Of a stretch of DNA of 64,000 nucleotides, positions 8,349 to 19,657 are shown piece by piece. The translations under genes were made by a program, and so were the position numbers. This DNA comes from Microbaculum marinum. Lineage in GTDB: Bacteria > Pseudomonadota > Alphaproteobacteria > Rhizobiales > Tepidamorphaceae. Position 1 is the stretch's first letter. The number at the start of each line of letters is the position of its first letter. The stretch is taken from assembly GCF_042646165.1 (NCBI RefSeq), contig NZ_JBHRTC010000005.1; one strand, written 5' to 3'. The notes beneath the pieces are model-generated. The model saw nothing but the letters and a program-made list of their open reading frames with translations. It did not search any database and was not told where the DNA came from.

Positions 8349-10700
8349 TCAGGACACCTCGACGCCCTCGTCCGCGTCCGCCGGCGCGTCCGCGGCAGTG
8401 GCATCGATGACAGTGGCTTTCTGACCCGTGCTCTCGATCGGAAAGGTCAAGCGGATCCACGCCCCTCGCCCGCCTTCCGCGACCGCCGGCGCATCCGCCA
8501 TTTCGATGCGGCCGCCGTGTTCCTCCATGATCCGGCTGACGATCGCGAGCCCCAGTCCGGTCCCCTTCTCGCGTGTGGTCATGTAAGGTTCCAGCAGCCG
8601 GTGACGGTTCTCGTTCGGCAGCCCTATGCCGTTGTCGACCACATCGACCACCGCCCAGCCCTCCGACTCGCGAACGGACACCGAGACGTTGCCGGGCGCC
8701 CCAACCTCGTCCTTGTCGACGCCGGAAATCGCCTCCACCGCGTTCTTGATGATGTTCGTCACCGCCTGCGAGATCAGGCGCCGGTCGAAGCGGGCGACGA
8801 TCGGCGTCTCCGGCAGTTTGATGTCGAACACGATCTCCGGGTTGCCGACACGCATCAGGAACGTCGCCTGCTTGACGATCTCGACGACGTCTGCCGGCTC
8901 AATGACCGGTTTCGGCATGCGGGCGAAGGAGGAGAATTCGTCGACCATCCGGCCGATATCGCCGACCTGCCGGATGATCGTGTCGGTGCACTGATCGAAG
9001 ATCTCGCGGTCGACGGTGATGGCCTTGCCGTACTTGCGCTTGAGACGCTCGGCGGACAGCTGGATCGGCGTGAGCGGGTTCTTGATTTCGTGGGCGATGC
9101 GGCGCGCGATGTCGGCCCAGGCGGAGGTCCGCTGCGCCGACACGAGTTCGGTGATGTCGTCCAGCGTCACCACGAACCCGTAATGCCCGCCGACCGAGAT
9201 TTCGCTGGCGACCCGCACCGCGATGGTGCGCTCGCGTCCGCCGCGATGCACCGAGATCTGGTCCTGGATCAGCCGGGAAGGCTGCTGGCGCGCCTGCTCG
9301 ATGCAGGGAATGAGCTCCGGGAGTTCCTCGGTCAGGGGTCGGCCCAGGAGCTGGTCCTGCGGCGTGCCGATCAGGACGGCGGCGGACCGGTTGGCAAGCG
9401 ATACCCGCGCCGCCTCGTCGATCCCCAGAACGCCGGCGGGAACGCCCGCCAGGACGGTTTCGATGAACCGGCGGCGCTCGTCCAGTTCCTCGTTGGCCTG
9501 CAGCAGTTCGTCGCGCTGGGAACGGAGCTGCGTGGTCATCTTGTTGAACGTCGCCCCGAGGCTTGCCAGGTCACCCTCCTCGTTGCGTACCGGCACCTGG
9601 ACGTAAAGATTGCCCTGGGCGACTTGGTCGGCGGCGCCGATCAGCCGGCGGATCGGCGACACGAGGCGGTTGGCGAAGCCGATCCCGACCCACACGGCGC
9701 AGAGCAGCAGGATGAAGGCGAAGCCGACATACATCAGGCCGAAGGCCACCTGGACGCCGAACTGGCGGCGCTCGAGGCTGGAGAACTCCGCGACGTTTGC
9801 CTGGGCGAGCCTCAGGTAGTTGATGACCAGCGGATCGACCGACCTGGCGACGTACAGATACATGTCGTCGTAGGCCTCGAGCTTCTTGATCGCCCCGACC
9901 TGGTTGGAGACGCCCGGCGCGATGACGATCACCTCGCCGCTGCTGGCCTGCTCAACAGCATTCGGCGGCGGCATCAGGAACTCGCGCTCGGTGTCGATGT
10001 CGGCGCGCAGCACCACGGACATGTCCTCGCGGATCAGGAACGCGGCGGGAAGCGAGCGGATCGCCGCCTGTGCGGTGAAGAACTGCTCGAAGCGTTCGCT
10101 GTCGTCGCTGAACATCGTCTGGGCGCGGTCGACGTCGGTCGCCATAGCCAGGAGGTCGGCCCGGATCACCTGTCCGTGTTCGCGCAGATAGGCGTCGGCC
10201 ACCGACAGCGACGTCTGCATGATCGCCTGCGTGCGCTCGGAGAACCAAGTGTCCAGACCGCGGCTCAGCGTCAGTCCCGCGATGATCGCGACGATGACCG
10301 CCGGCACCACGGCGATCACCGCGAACAGGCTGAGGATGCGCAGGTGGAGCCGCGCGCCCGCGGTGCCGCGGCGCCGGGCCGCCCACAGGCGCCACAGTTC
10401 CACGGAGACGATGCCCGCAAGGCCGGCCACGAGAATCAGGTTCACCACCAGGGCAGCCGAGACGACATTCTCGTCCGGCTCGATCGGCGTGAGACCGGTC
10501 AGGACTGCGAACGTGGCCGAACCTGCCAGCAACGACAGGGCGACGAGCAGCGAGCCGACGATCCTCAGCGAACGGCTGCGCCGGGTCGCAAGGGCCGGGA
10601 CAGTCGGCTGTCTGGGCTCCTGTAGTGTCACTGACGAAATTCCATCGAGCCGTGAACCGAGGCAGGCGGCCTCTCGCGAAAATTGCGCCCGCAGCCCCAC
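8349..10700 (-). CDS. ntrY: NtrY membrane sensor histidine kinase
   Basis: A 783-residue sensor kinase. Hydrophobic segments lie near residues 46-68, 79-101, 122-144 and 317-340, leaving a periplasmic sensor loop of about 170 residues between the third and fourth. HAMP follows (about 340-395), then PAS (about 405-520), HisKA with H537 in RIAHEIKNPLTPIQL, and HATPase_c with DNGIGLP and GTGLGLAIV. This is the standard NtrY arrangement. The codon at 10700 is GTG without a clear ribosome site; another GTG at 10631 (VTLQEPRQP) has GGAA about 9 bases upstream and may be the true start. It phosphorylates NtrX. Confidence 0.95.
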   Translation of the reverse strand: MGLRAQFSREAACLGSRLDGISSVTLQEPRQPTVPALATRRSRSLRIVGSLLVALSLLAGSATFAVLTGLTPIEPDENVVSAALVVNLILVAGLAGIVSVELWRLWAARRRGTAGARLHLRILSLFAVIAVVPAVIVAIIAGLTLSRGLDTWFSERTQAIMQTSLSVADAYLREHGQVIRADLLAMATDVDRAQTMFSDDSERFEQFFTAQAAIRSLPAAFLIREDMSVVLRADIDTEREFLMPPPNAVEQASSGEVIVIAPGVSNQVGAIKKLEAYDDMYLYVARSVDPLVINYLRLAQANVAEFSSLERRQFGVQVAFGLMYVGFAFILLLCAVWVGIGFANRLVSPIRRLIGAADQVAQGNLYVQVPVRNEEGDLASLGATFNKMTTQLRSQRDELLQANEELDERRRFIETVLAGVPAGVLGIDEAARVSLANRSAAVLIGTPQDQLLGRPLTEELPELIPCIEQARQQPSRLIQDQISVHRGGRERTIAVRVASEISVGGHYGFVVTLDDITELVSAQRTSAWADIARRIAHEIKNPLTPIQLSAERLKRKYGKAITVDREIFDQCTDTIIRQVGDIGRMVDEFSSFARMPKPVIEPADVVEIVKQATFLMRVGNPEIVFDIKLPETPIVARFDRRLISQAVTNIIKNAVEAISGVDKDEVGAPGNVSVSVRESEGWAVVDVVDNGIGLPNENRHRLLEPYMTTREKGTGLGLAIVSRIMEEHGGRIEMADAPAVAEGGRGAWIRLTFPIESTGQKATVIDATAADAPADADEGVEVS

Positions 10701-10772
10701 GCCAACGCGGACGGCAGCGACCGATGCAGATCAAGCACAAATGTTGCAGAAATGAGACAAGTTCAAGGCGCT

Positions 10773-12215
<1,443 letters not shown>

Positions 12216-12220
12216 GACTG

Positions 12221-13369
12221 TCAGTCCTCGGTGGTCTGGTCGGTATCCGGATCGAACTTGTACATGGGCATGAGCACCCGGAAGACGGTGCGGCGGGGCT
12301 GCGACTGGCACTCGATGACGCCACCGTGGTCGCCGACGATCTTGGCCACCAGTGCCAGGCCGAGCCCGGATCCGGACATCTTGGTCGTCACGAAGGGGTC
12401 GAACAGGTGCTGGAGCAGGTCCTCGGGGACGCCGGGACCGTTGTCGCGGACGCAGAACTCCAGCGGCAGGCTGACCTTCTCGGTGTTGCCCGGCACAGAG
12501 AGACGGACGCCCGGCCGGAACGCGGTAGTCAGGGCGATCTCGCCGTCCGAGGCATTCGGACCGATCGCCTCGGCGGCGTTCTTGACGAGGTTGAGGAAGA
12601 CCTGGACGAGCTGGTCGCGGTTGCCGAGCACCGGCGGCAGCGACGGATCGTATTCTTCGACGAAGCGGATATGCCGGGCAAAGCCGTTGACGGCGATCTG
12701 CTTCACCCGGTCGAGGACGACGTGGATGTTGACCGGCTCGCGCTCGATCGGCCGCTGGTCGGAGAACACCTCCATGCGGTCGACCAGCTTGACGATCCGG
12801 TCGGTCTCCTCGCGGATCAGCCGGGCCAGCGCCCGGTCGCCATCCTCGACGGTGGATTCCAGCAGCTGCGCGGCGCCGCGGATGCCCGACAGCGGGTTCT
12901 TGATCTCGTGCGCCAGCATGCTGGCGAGCCCGGTGACGCTGCGCACGGCGGCGCGGTGGGTGAACTGGCGGTCGAACTGTTCGGCGATGGTCCGCTCGTG
13001 GATCATCGCAACGACACCGTTTCGCTCCTCGGCGACGGGCGCCACGTAGATGTCCACGAACCGCTCGCCGCCGGTGCGCGGCGTCCCGATCGCGACCCGG
13101 TATTCGCTGACCGGCGCGTCGCGTTCCCTGACCTGGGCGAGCAGGTCCAGCAGCGGCGAATCGTGCGGCACCAGGTCGTAGACCGTGAAACGGCGCAGCA
13201 CTGAGGAGCTTGCCTGGAAGAAGGACTCCGCCGCCGCGTTGGCCGCCGAGATGATGTTGTCGGCGCCGATGGCGATGACCGGGTGCGGCAGGGCGTTGAA
13301 CACCACCTCCGGCGCCGGGGCTTGGGATCCGGTACGGGCCGACAGGGTACTCAGCAACTCGCCGATCAT
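12221..13369 (-). CDS. ntrB: NtrB nitrogen-sensing histidine kinase
   Basis: A 382-residue cytosolic kinase/phosphatase that controls NtrC under PII. It has an N-terminal PAS (ALPHPVIAIGADNIISAANAA), HisKA with H154 in MLAHEIKNPLSGIRGAAQLL, the N box DQLVQVFLNLVKNAAEA, and G boxes DNGPGVP and GSGLGLALV. There are no membrane segments. The start ATG shares its first base with the dusB stop codon (TGATG), indicating coupling with dusB, an arrangement conserved as nifR3-ntrB in alphaproteobacteria. Confidence 0.96.
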   Translation of the reverse strand: MIGELLSTLSARTGSQAPAPEVVFNALPHPVIAIGADNIISAANAAAESFFQASSSVLRRFTVYDLVPHDSPLLDLLAQVRERDAPVSEYRVAIGTPRTGGERFVDIYVAPVAEERNGVVAMIHERTIAEQFDRQFTHRAAVRSVTGLASMLAHEIKNPLSGIRGAAQLLESTVEDGDRALARLIREETDRIVKLVDRMEVFSDQRPIEREPVNIHVVLDRVKQIAVNGFARHIRFVEEYDPSLPPVLGNRDQLVQVFLNLVKNAAEAIGPNASDGEIALTTAFRPGVRLSVPGNTEKVSLPLEFCVRDNGPGVPEDLLQHLFDPFVTTKMSGSGLGLALVAKIVGDHGGVIECQSQPRRTVFRVLMPMYKFDPDTDQTTED

Positions 13370-14406
13370 CACGCGGCATCCATCAGTTCGGCGCCGGCGA
13401 ACGCGGCCGGCAGCAGTGCTGCGACAATTTCGGGGTCGTCCTCGGTGAGGAGGCGCGCGCGCCAGGCGGAAGGATTGCTGCCGCCGGCGCAGCTGGCCGG
13501 GGCATGGTCGAGGTACCATCCCAGGTGCTTGCGCGCGACGCGCACGCCGAGGCCCGTGCCGTAGTGCGACAGGATCTCGTCGTAGTGCCTGGCGACGAGG
13601 CCGCCGAGGTCGACTGGCGGCCTCTCGTCGGCCTCCCCGCCCGACTCTAGCGCGGCGGCGATCGCCCCGACGATCCAGGGCCGGCCGCAGGCGCCGCGCC
13701 CGATCATCACCGCATCGGCGCCCGACCGCGCCAGCGCGGTCCTTGCCTCCTCGAGGCCCCGGATGTCGCCGTTGACGACGACGGGGACGTCGACCGCATC
13801 GACGACGTGGCGCACGGCGTCCCAGTCGACCGGGCCCTTGTAGAAGTCGCACCGGGTCCGGGCGTGAACGGTGACCATCCGCACGCCGAGGCCGACCGCC
13901 CGCGTCGCCAGTTCCGGCGCGTTCAGGCTGGCGCGATCCCAGCCAAGCCGCATCTTCAGGGTCACCGGCACGTCGACGGCGGTCACCGTCGCCTCGATCA
14001 GCCGGCAGGCATTGTCGAGGTCGCGCATCAGTGCCGAGCCGGACCAGCCGTTGGTGACGCGGCGCGAGGGACAGCCCATGTTGATGTCGACGATGTCGGC
14101 TCCGGCATCGACCGCCCGCCGCGCACCCTCGCGCATCCATTTGGCTTCGCAGCCCGCCAGTTGTATGACGTTCGGCGAGACGCCATGCCCGACGGTGCGA
14201 AGCACCGCCTCCGGCCTGTCGTGAACGAGTTCCTCGCTCGCCACCATTTCGGAGACGACCAGCGTGGCCCCGAAGTCGTGGACGAGCCGGCGGAACGGTG
14301 CGTCGGTGATGCCGGACATCGGCGCAAGTATGGCCCGCCCGGCGAGCAGGTGCCCGCCGACCGTCACCCCTGACCGTGCGCTGCCCATTTCATGTGCGTT
14401 GTTCAT
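13369..14406 (-). CDS. dusB: tRNA-dihydrouridine synthase (DusB/NifR3)
   Basis: A 345-residue flavoenzyme that reduces uridine to dihydrouridine in tRNA. APMSGITDAPFRRL at about 28-41 is the FMN-binding entry of the TIM barrel. The catalytic Cys is C112 in NMGCPSRRVTN, and later TLKMRLGWD and VNGDIRG support Dus. It heads the ntrBC operon, as nifR3 does in many alphaproteobacteria. ATG at 14406 is used here; a second in-frame ATG at 14388 has no better ribosome site. A promoter-like sequence ends only about 10 bases upstream. Confidence 0.95.
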   Translation of the reverse strand: MNNAHEMGSARSGVTVGGHLLAGRAILAPMSGITDAPFRRLVHDFGATLVVSEMVASEELVHDRPEAVLRTVGHGVSPNVIQLAGCEAKWMREGARRAVDAGADIVDINMGCPSRRVTNGWSGSALMRDLDNACRLIEATVTAVDVPVTLKMRLGWDRASLNAPELATRAVGLGVRMVTVHARTRCDFYKGPVDWDAVRHVVDAVDVPVVVNGDIRGLEEARTALARSGADAVMIGRGACGRPWIVGAIAAALESGGEADERPPVDLGGLVARHYDEILSHYGTGLGVRVARKHLGWYLDHAPASCAGGSNPSAWRARLLTEDDPEIVAALLPAAFAGAELMDAA

Positions 14407-14415
14407 TCTGCCTGC

Positions 14416-14443
14416 ATTTTAGACAAACCATTTCGCAGTGCAA
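14416..14443 (-). promoter_or_regulatory. Candidate housekeeping-sigma promoter of dusB-ntrBC
   Basis: Read on the minus strand, TTGCAC (14443-14438) and TAAAAT (14421-14416) are separated by 16 bases in an AT-rich stretch between divergent dusB and ispDF. Transcription from it would begin about 3 bases before the dusB ATG at 14406, giving a nearly leaderless mRNA, or a short leader if the ATG at 14388 is used. Confidence 0.4.
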
Positions 14444-14532
14444 CAAAAACCGGAATTACGATTTTGTCATGATATTCGGGGAAGACAGATCGGATTGCCC
14501 GGCGTCGAGGGTGTCGCGGAGTGCCAGATAAT

Positions 14533-15731
14533 ATGAAAACCGTGGCGGTGATCGTTGCCGGAGGATTGGGCGTCCGCGCTGCCAACATATCAGGCACGAC
14601 CGGGGGCAGCGAGCCGAAACAGTTTCGCGTGCTCGCCGGCCGCACGGTCATCGACCGGGCCATCGCGCCTTTCCTCGACCATCCGCGCGTCGACGCGGTG
14701 CTGGCGGTCGTCCGGACCGGGTGGGAAGACCGGTTCCGGCAGGCATTCGCCGGCAGCGAGCGCCTGCTCGAGCCCATGCCGGGCGGGGAGACGCGCCAGG
14801 CGTCCGTTCGCCGCGGCCTCGAAGCCCTGAGCGTGGCCCCGCCGGACCGCGTCCTGATCCACGATGCGGCACGTCCCTTCGTCGACGCGCAGACGATCGG
14901 CCGTGTGCTCGACGCGCTTGACGACCACAGCGCCGCGATCCCGGCTCTGCCGGTGACGGACACGCTGAAGCGGGGTGACAAGTTCGTTGAGGAAACGGTT
15001 GACCGAAAAGGACTATACGCGGTCCAGACCCCGCAGGGATTTGCCTTCACGCCGATCCTTGCGGCCCATCGCGCCGCCTGCGAGGTCGACCGGGAGTTCA
15101 CCGACGATGCGGCGGTCGCCGAATGGGCCGGTCTCGACGTGGCCCTGGTGGCGGGCGACGGGCGCAACCGCAAGCTCACGACTCCGGAGGATTTCGACAT
15201 GGCCGAACTGCTGCTTGCCGCCGAGGCCGCCCCGCCGCCCGTGGAGACCCGCACCGGAACGGGCTACGACGTGCATCGTTTCGGGCCCGGCGAGGCCGTC
15301 GTCCTGTGCGGCGTTCCGGTGCGCCACGACCACGGCCTGCTTGGCCATTCGGACGCCGACGTCGGCCTGCATGCCCTCACCGATGCCTTGCTGGGCGCGA
15401 TCGCTGACGGCGATATCGGCAGCCATTTCCCGCCGTCCGATCCGCAGTGGAAGGCGGCCGACTCCGCGCTGTTCCTGCGCCATGCGGCCAGCCTGGTGCG
15501 CCGGCGCGGCGGCAGGATCGTCAACCTGGACGTGACGCTGATCTGCGAACAGCCGAAGGTCGGCCCGCACCGCGATGCGATGCGCCGGCGGATAGCGGAG
15601 TTTCTCGACCTCGACGTCGGCCGGATCGCGGTCAAGGCGACCACGACCGAGGGCCTCGGCTTCACCGGCCGCGGCGAAGGGATTGCCGCCCAGGCGACCG
15701 CCTCGGTGGAGTTGCCGCTGGAGCGGTCGCC

Positions 15732-15735
<4 letters not shown>
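14533..15735 (+). CDS. ispDF: Bifunctional IspD/IspF isoprenoid enzyme
   Basis: A 400-residue fusion for two steps of the MEP pathway. The IspD part (about 1-225) makes CDP-methylerythritol: IVAGGLGVR and PKQF form the CTP loop, with LIHDAARPFV and YAVQTPQGF. The IspF part (from about 240) cyclises the phosphorylated product: GYDVHRF, LLGHSDADVGLHAL and IGSHFPPSD carry the metal ligands. Fusion is usual in alphaproteobacteria. The loop between GVR and PKQF is longer than usual. The ATG at 14533 has GGAG about 11 bases upstream; an in-frame GTG at 14521 would add four residues. It is divergent from dusB. Confidence 0.95.
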
Positions 15736-16226
<491 letters not shown>

Positions 16227-16230
16227 GCGT

Positions 16231-16722
16231 CTAAGAGGCGGAGGCCCGCGACCGCCTGCCGCCTCCTCCGGCCCGACGGCCGTAGACGACGTCGGCGCGC
16301 TTCTCGAAGGCGTCCGCGAAGCGGGAAAAGGCCGCGTCGAACATCGCGCCCATCAGCAACTGCAGGCTGCGGCGGCGGAACTCGTACTCCAGGTAGAAGT
16401 CGATCTCGGAGGTCTCTTCGCTCAGCGATTCGAACCGCCAGCGGTTTTCCAGGTGCTTGAAGGGACCGTCGAGATACTCGACCAGGATTTCCAGATTGGC
16501 GGGATCCAGCGTCACGCGGCTGGTGAAGGTCTCCCGGAACATTTTGTAGGAGGCGGTCATGTCGGCGACCAGAACCTCCCGCCCGTCCTTCTCCGAGCGG
16601 CTGCGAACCTTCAGTGCCTCGCACAGCGGCACGAATTCCGGGTAGCGCTCGACATCGGCGACCAGAGCGAACATGTCCTCGGCGCTGTGCGCTACGGTGC
16701 GGCGGGTCTTGAAGGTGCGCAT
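16231..16722 (-). CDS. RatA-like START/cyclase family protein (ubiquinone-binding, Coq10 type)
   Basis: A 163-residue SRPBCC/START-fold protein of the RatA/Coq10 family. These bind polyprenyl quinone or assist its delivery; E. coli RatA was also described as a ribosome-association toxin, but alphaproteobacterial members are generally treated as Coq10-like. Visible family marks are VADVERYPEFVPLCEALKV near the N-terminus and FDAAFSRFADAFEKRA near the C-terminus. The start MRTFKTRRTV was chosen because upstream sequence lies inside lipA. It follows lipA with a 4-base gap, the usual lipA-ratA pairing. The C-terminal tail is a low-complexity Gly/Arg run. Confidence 0.88.
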   Translation of the reverse strand: MRTFKTRRTVAHSAEDMFALVADVERYPEFVPLCEALKVRSRSEKDGREVLVADMTASYKMFRETFTSRVTLDPANLEILVEYLDGPFKHLENRWRFESLSEETSEIDFYLEYEFRRRSLQLLMGAMFDAAFSRFADAFEKRADVVYGRRAGGGGRRSRASAS

Positions 16723-16726
16723 GGGC

Positions 16727-17695
16727 TCAGGCGCCGAGTCCGAGCTTCTGCCGGCGCGCCGCGCGCAGCGCCTCGAAATCGTCGCCGGCATGGTAGGAGG
16801 ATCGGGTAAGTGGCGTCGACGCCATCAGCAGGAAACCCTTCGACTTGCCGATCGTCTCGAAGGCCTTGAACTCCTCCGGCGTCACGAAGCGCGCGATCGG
16901 ATGATGCCTGCGGGTCGGCTGCAAATACTGGCCGATCGTCATGAAGTCGACGTCGGCGCTCCTGAGGTCGTCCATCAGCTGGACAACCTCGTTCCGCTCC
17001 TCGCCCAGGCCCACCATGATGCCCGACTTGGTGAAGATCTCCGGGTCGAGCTCCTTCACCTTCTGGAGGATCCGGATCGAATGGAAGTAACGCGCGCCGG
17101 GGCGCACCGTGAGGTACAGCGACGGCACCGTCTCGAGGTTGTGGTTGAAGACGTCGGGCCGCGCTTCGACGACGATCTCCAGAGCCCCCTCCTTGCGCAG
17201 GAAGTCCGGCGTCAGCACCTCGATCGTCGTTCCCGGCGCCCGGTCGCGGATCGCGCGGATGGTGTCGGCGATGTGCATCGCGCCGCCGTCGGTGAGATCG
17301 TCGCGGTCCACCGAAGTGACGACGACGTGCTCGAGCCCGAGGGTGGCGACCGCGTCGGCGACCTTGCCTGGCTCGGCGGCATCGAGGGCCTCGGGCAGGC
17401 CGGTGCGCACGTTGCAGAAGGCGCAGGCGCGCGTGCACGTGTCACCCATGATCATGAAGGTCGCGTGCTTCTTCGACCAGCACTCGCCGATGTTCGGGCA
17501 GCCGGCCTCCTCGCAGACGGTGACGAGGCCGTTCTGGCGGACCACTTCGGCGGTCTCCCGGTAGACCGGCGACCCGGGAGCCTTGACCCGGATCCAGGCC
17601 GGCTTGCGCAGCACCTCCGACTCCGGCCGGCGGGCCTTCTCCGGATGGCGCGGTCGGGCCTTGCGATCGGTGACGTTGTCCAGGACGGTGACCAT
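16727..17695 (-). CDS. lipA: Lipoyl synthase
   Basis: A 322-residue radical-SAM enzyme that inserts two sulfurs into octanoyl groups on lipoyl domains. The auxiliary [4Fe-4S] cluster ligands are C61, C66 and C72 (CEEAGCPNIGEC). The radical-SAM cluster ligands are C87, C91 and C94 (CTRACAFC). The C-terminal RSSYHAG motif supplies the serine ligand. The ATG at 17695 is preferred to the upstream TTG at 17713. Its targets, the lipoyl domains of PdhB and PdhC, are encoded a few kb downstream of eno in the same cluster. Confidence 0.96.
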   Translation of the reverse strand: MVTVLDNVTDRKARPRHPEKARRPESEVLRKPAWIRVKAPGSPVYRETAEVVRQNGLVTVCEEAGCPNIGECWSKKHATFMIMGDTCTRACAFCNVRTGLPEALDAAEPGKVADAVATLGLEHVVVTSVDRDDLTDGGAMHIADTIRAIRDRAPGTTIEVLTPDFLRKEGALEIVVEARPDVFNHNLETVPSLYLTVRPGARYFHSIRILQKVKELDPEIFTKSGIMVGLGEERNEVVQLMDDLRSADVDFMTIGQYLQPTRRHHPIARFVTPEEFKAFETIGKSKGFLLMASTPLTRSSYHAGDDFEALRAARRQKLGLGA

Positions 17696-17815
17696 GCTCA
17701 GGGCTTCGCTCAAACTTTCAGGTGCGTCAAGCGCAGCGCGGTGCGCTCGACCTGCAAATAGGCCACCGGCGGCCCGATTTCGAGGCCGTGGCCGCTCTCG
17801 TTCCGCTCGCCGGCG

Positions 17816-18070
17816 TCAGGCCAGAATGCGCGCCACCAGCACCACGATGATGGCGCCGACCGCCGCGACGATCACCTGCTCCAGGAAGCGGTTGCCGAGT
17901 TTCAGGTTGATGTCGAACTTCTGCGCCAGAAACCCGCCGACCAGCGATCCGGCAAGCCCGGTCAGGATATAGCGCAGCAATCCGCCGCCGCCGACGATGA
18001 AGCTCGCCAGCCACCCGGCGATCAGCCCGATCAGGATCCAGACCAGAATGGCTTTCGTCTGTTCGCTCAT
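17816..18070 (-). CDS. GlsB/YeaQ/YmgE family small membrane protein
   Basis: An 84-residue hydrophobic protein with three predicted transmembrane helices. It matches the transglycosylase-associated (YeaQ/YmgE/GlsB) family by LIGLIAGWLASFIVGGGG, the GLAGSLVGGFLAQ glycine-zipper segment and a third helix IVAAVGAIIVVLVARIL. Members are often stress-induced; the molecular function is unknown. It lies alone between lpd and lipA. Confidence 0.88.
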   Translation of the reverse strand: MSEQTKAILVWILIGLIAGWLASFIVGGGGLLRYILTGLAGSLVGGFLAQKFDINLKLGNRFLEQVIVAAVGAIIVVLVARILA

Positions 18071-18100
18071 GACAGGTCCCGCTTGCCTGGAAGTCTCGAC

Positions 18101-19516
18101 CTAGATGTGTATCGCCCGCCCGTAGGCCGACATCACGCTCTCGTGCATCATCTCCGACAGCGTCGGATGTGGGAAGACCGAGTGGATCAGTTCTTCCTCG
18201 GTGGTCTCAAGATTCATCGCGATGACGAATCCCTGGATAAGTTCGGTGACTTCGGCGCCGACCATGTGGGCGCCGAGCAGTTGGCCGGTCTTCGCGTCGA
18301 AGATCGTCTTGACGAGGCCGTCGGGCTCGCCGAGCGCGATCGCCTTGCCGTTGCCGATGAAGGGGAACCGGCCGACCTTCACCTCGTGGCCGGCCTCCTT
18401 CGCCTTCTTCTCCGTCAATCCGACGGAGGCGACCTGCGGGTTGCAGTAGGTGCAGCCGGGGATCATCAGCTTGTCCATCGGATGCGTGTCGAGGCCGGCG
18501 ATCGTCTCGACGCAGATCACCCCTTCGTGCTCGGCCTTGTGGGCGAGCATTGGCGGCCCGGCGACGTCGCCGATCGCGTAGATGCCCTCGACGCTGGTGC
18601 GGCCGTAGCCGTCGATGACGACCGTTCCCCTGTCGGTCTTCACGCCGAGTTTTTCGAGCCCGAGGTTCTCGATGTTGCCGACCACGCCAACGGCGGAAAT
18701 GACGCGATCGACCGTCAGGCTCTCGGACTTGCCCTTTTCGTCCTCGATCGTCGCGGTCACCGAATCCGACTTCTTGTCGAGCTTCGTGACCTTCGCCGAG
18801 GTCAGGATCCTGATGCCCTGCTTCTCGAAGCGCTTGCGGGCATGTGCGGCGATATCCTCGTCCTCGACCGGCAGGATCTGCGGCAGCACCTCGACGACGG
18901 TCACCTCGGCGCCCATCGTTCGGTAGAAGCTGGCAAACTCGATACCGATCGCGCCCGAACCGATCACCAGCAGCGACTTCGGCATCTTTTCCGGCGCCAT
19001 CGCCTCGAAATAGGTCCAGACCAGCTTCTTGTCCGGCTCCAGCCCGGGCAGCGCCCGCGGCCGGGCGCCGGTCGCGACGATGATGTGCTTGGCCGAGTAG
19101 TCGCCGCCGCCCAGCGCCCCCTTCGGCGGCCCCTCGGCAGCCTTCACCGAGACCTTGCCCTTGCCGGCGAGCGTGGCGGTTCCCCAGATCACGTCGACCT
19201 TGTTCTTCTTCAGGAGGAACTGCACGCCGTTCGAGAGCTGGGCTGCGACGCCGCGCGAGCGCTTCACGACCGCGGCGGGGTCGTAGGAGACGTTGCTTGC
19301 CGACAGCCCGTAGTCGCCGGGGTGCTGCATGTAGTGGTAGATCTCGGCGGAGCGCAGCAGCGCCTTGGTCGGAATGCAGCCCCAGTTCAGGCAGATGCCG
19401 CCGAGATACTTGTTCTCGACGACGGCCGTCTTCAGGCCGAGTTGCGCCGAGCGAATCGCGGTGACGTAGCCTCCCGGCCCCGATCCGATGACGATGACGT
19501 CGTATGTGTCGGCCAT
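18101..19516 (-). CDS. lpdA: Dihydrolipoyl dehydrogenase (E3)
   Basis: A 471-residue flavoprotein disulfide reductase that reoxidises dihydrolipoamide with NAD+. The FAD motif is VIGSGPGGYVTAIRSAQLG. The redox disulfide is C42/C47 in GGICLNWGCIPTKAL. The NAD motif is VIGSGAIGIEFASFYRTMG, and the C-terminal His-Glu dyad appears in HPHPTLSEMMHES. It belongs to the pdh cluster but is separated from pdhC by a GNAT gene and a small exported protein. Pyruvate dehydrogenase E3 is the likely main role, with possible sharing with other 2-oxoacid complexes. Confidence 0.96.
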   Translation of the reverse strand: MADTYDVIVIGSGPGGYVTAIRSAQLGLKTAVVENKYLGGICLNWGCIPTKALLRSAEIYHYMQHPGDYGLSASNVSYDPAAVVKRSRGVAAQLSNGVQFLLKKNKVDVIWGTATLAGKGKVSVKAAEGPPKGALGGGDYSAKHIIVATGARPRALPGLEPDKKLVWTYFEAMAPEKMPKSLLVIGSGAIGIEFASFYRTMGAEVTVVEVLPQILPVEDEDIAAHARKRFEKQGIRILTSAKVTKLDKKSDSVTATIEDEKGKSESLTVDRVISAVGVVGNIENLGLEKLGVKTDRGTVVIDGYGRTSVEGIYAIGDVAGPPMLAHKAEHEGVICVETIAGLDTHPMDKLMIPGCTYCNPQVASVGLTEKKAKEAGHEVKVGRFPFIGNGKAIALGEPDGLVKTIFDAKTGQLLGAHMVGAEVTELIQGFVIAMNLETTEEELIHSVFPHPTLSEMMHESVMSAYGRAIHI

Positions 19517-19657
19517 GTTACCTCCGCTACGAATTCAGGTCGGCCGAAGCGGGCCGACTGTAAGGTGAATGCCGGATAGCCGGCCAGCCGGCGGCCGCCG
19601 GACCGCACTCGCTTCTGGGCCACGCGTCGCGGCCGGTGACGACCTTCGTTCACACGC

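Noticed and set aside
5402..8410. A 1002-codon open frame on the plus strand opposite trkA and ntrX
   Set aside because: It is antisense to two well-supported genes, has no start signal and no recognisable domain. Long open antisense frames are expected in GC-rich coding DNA.
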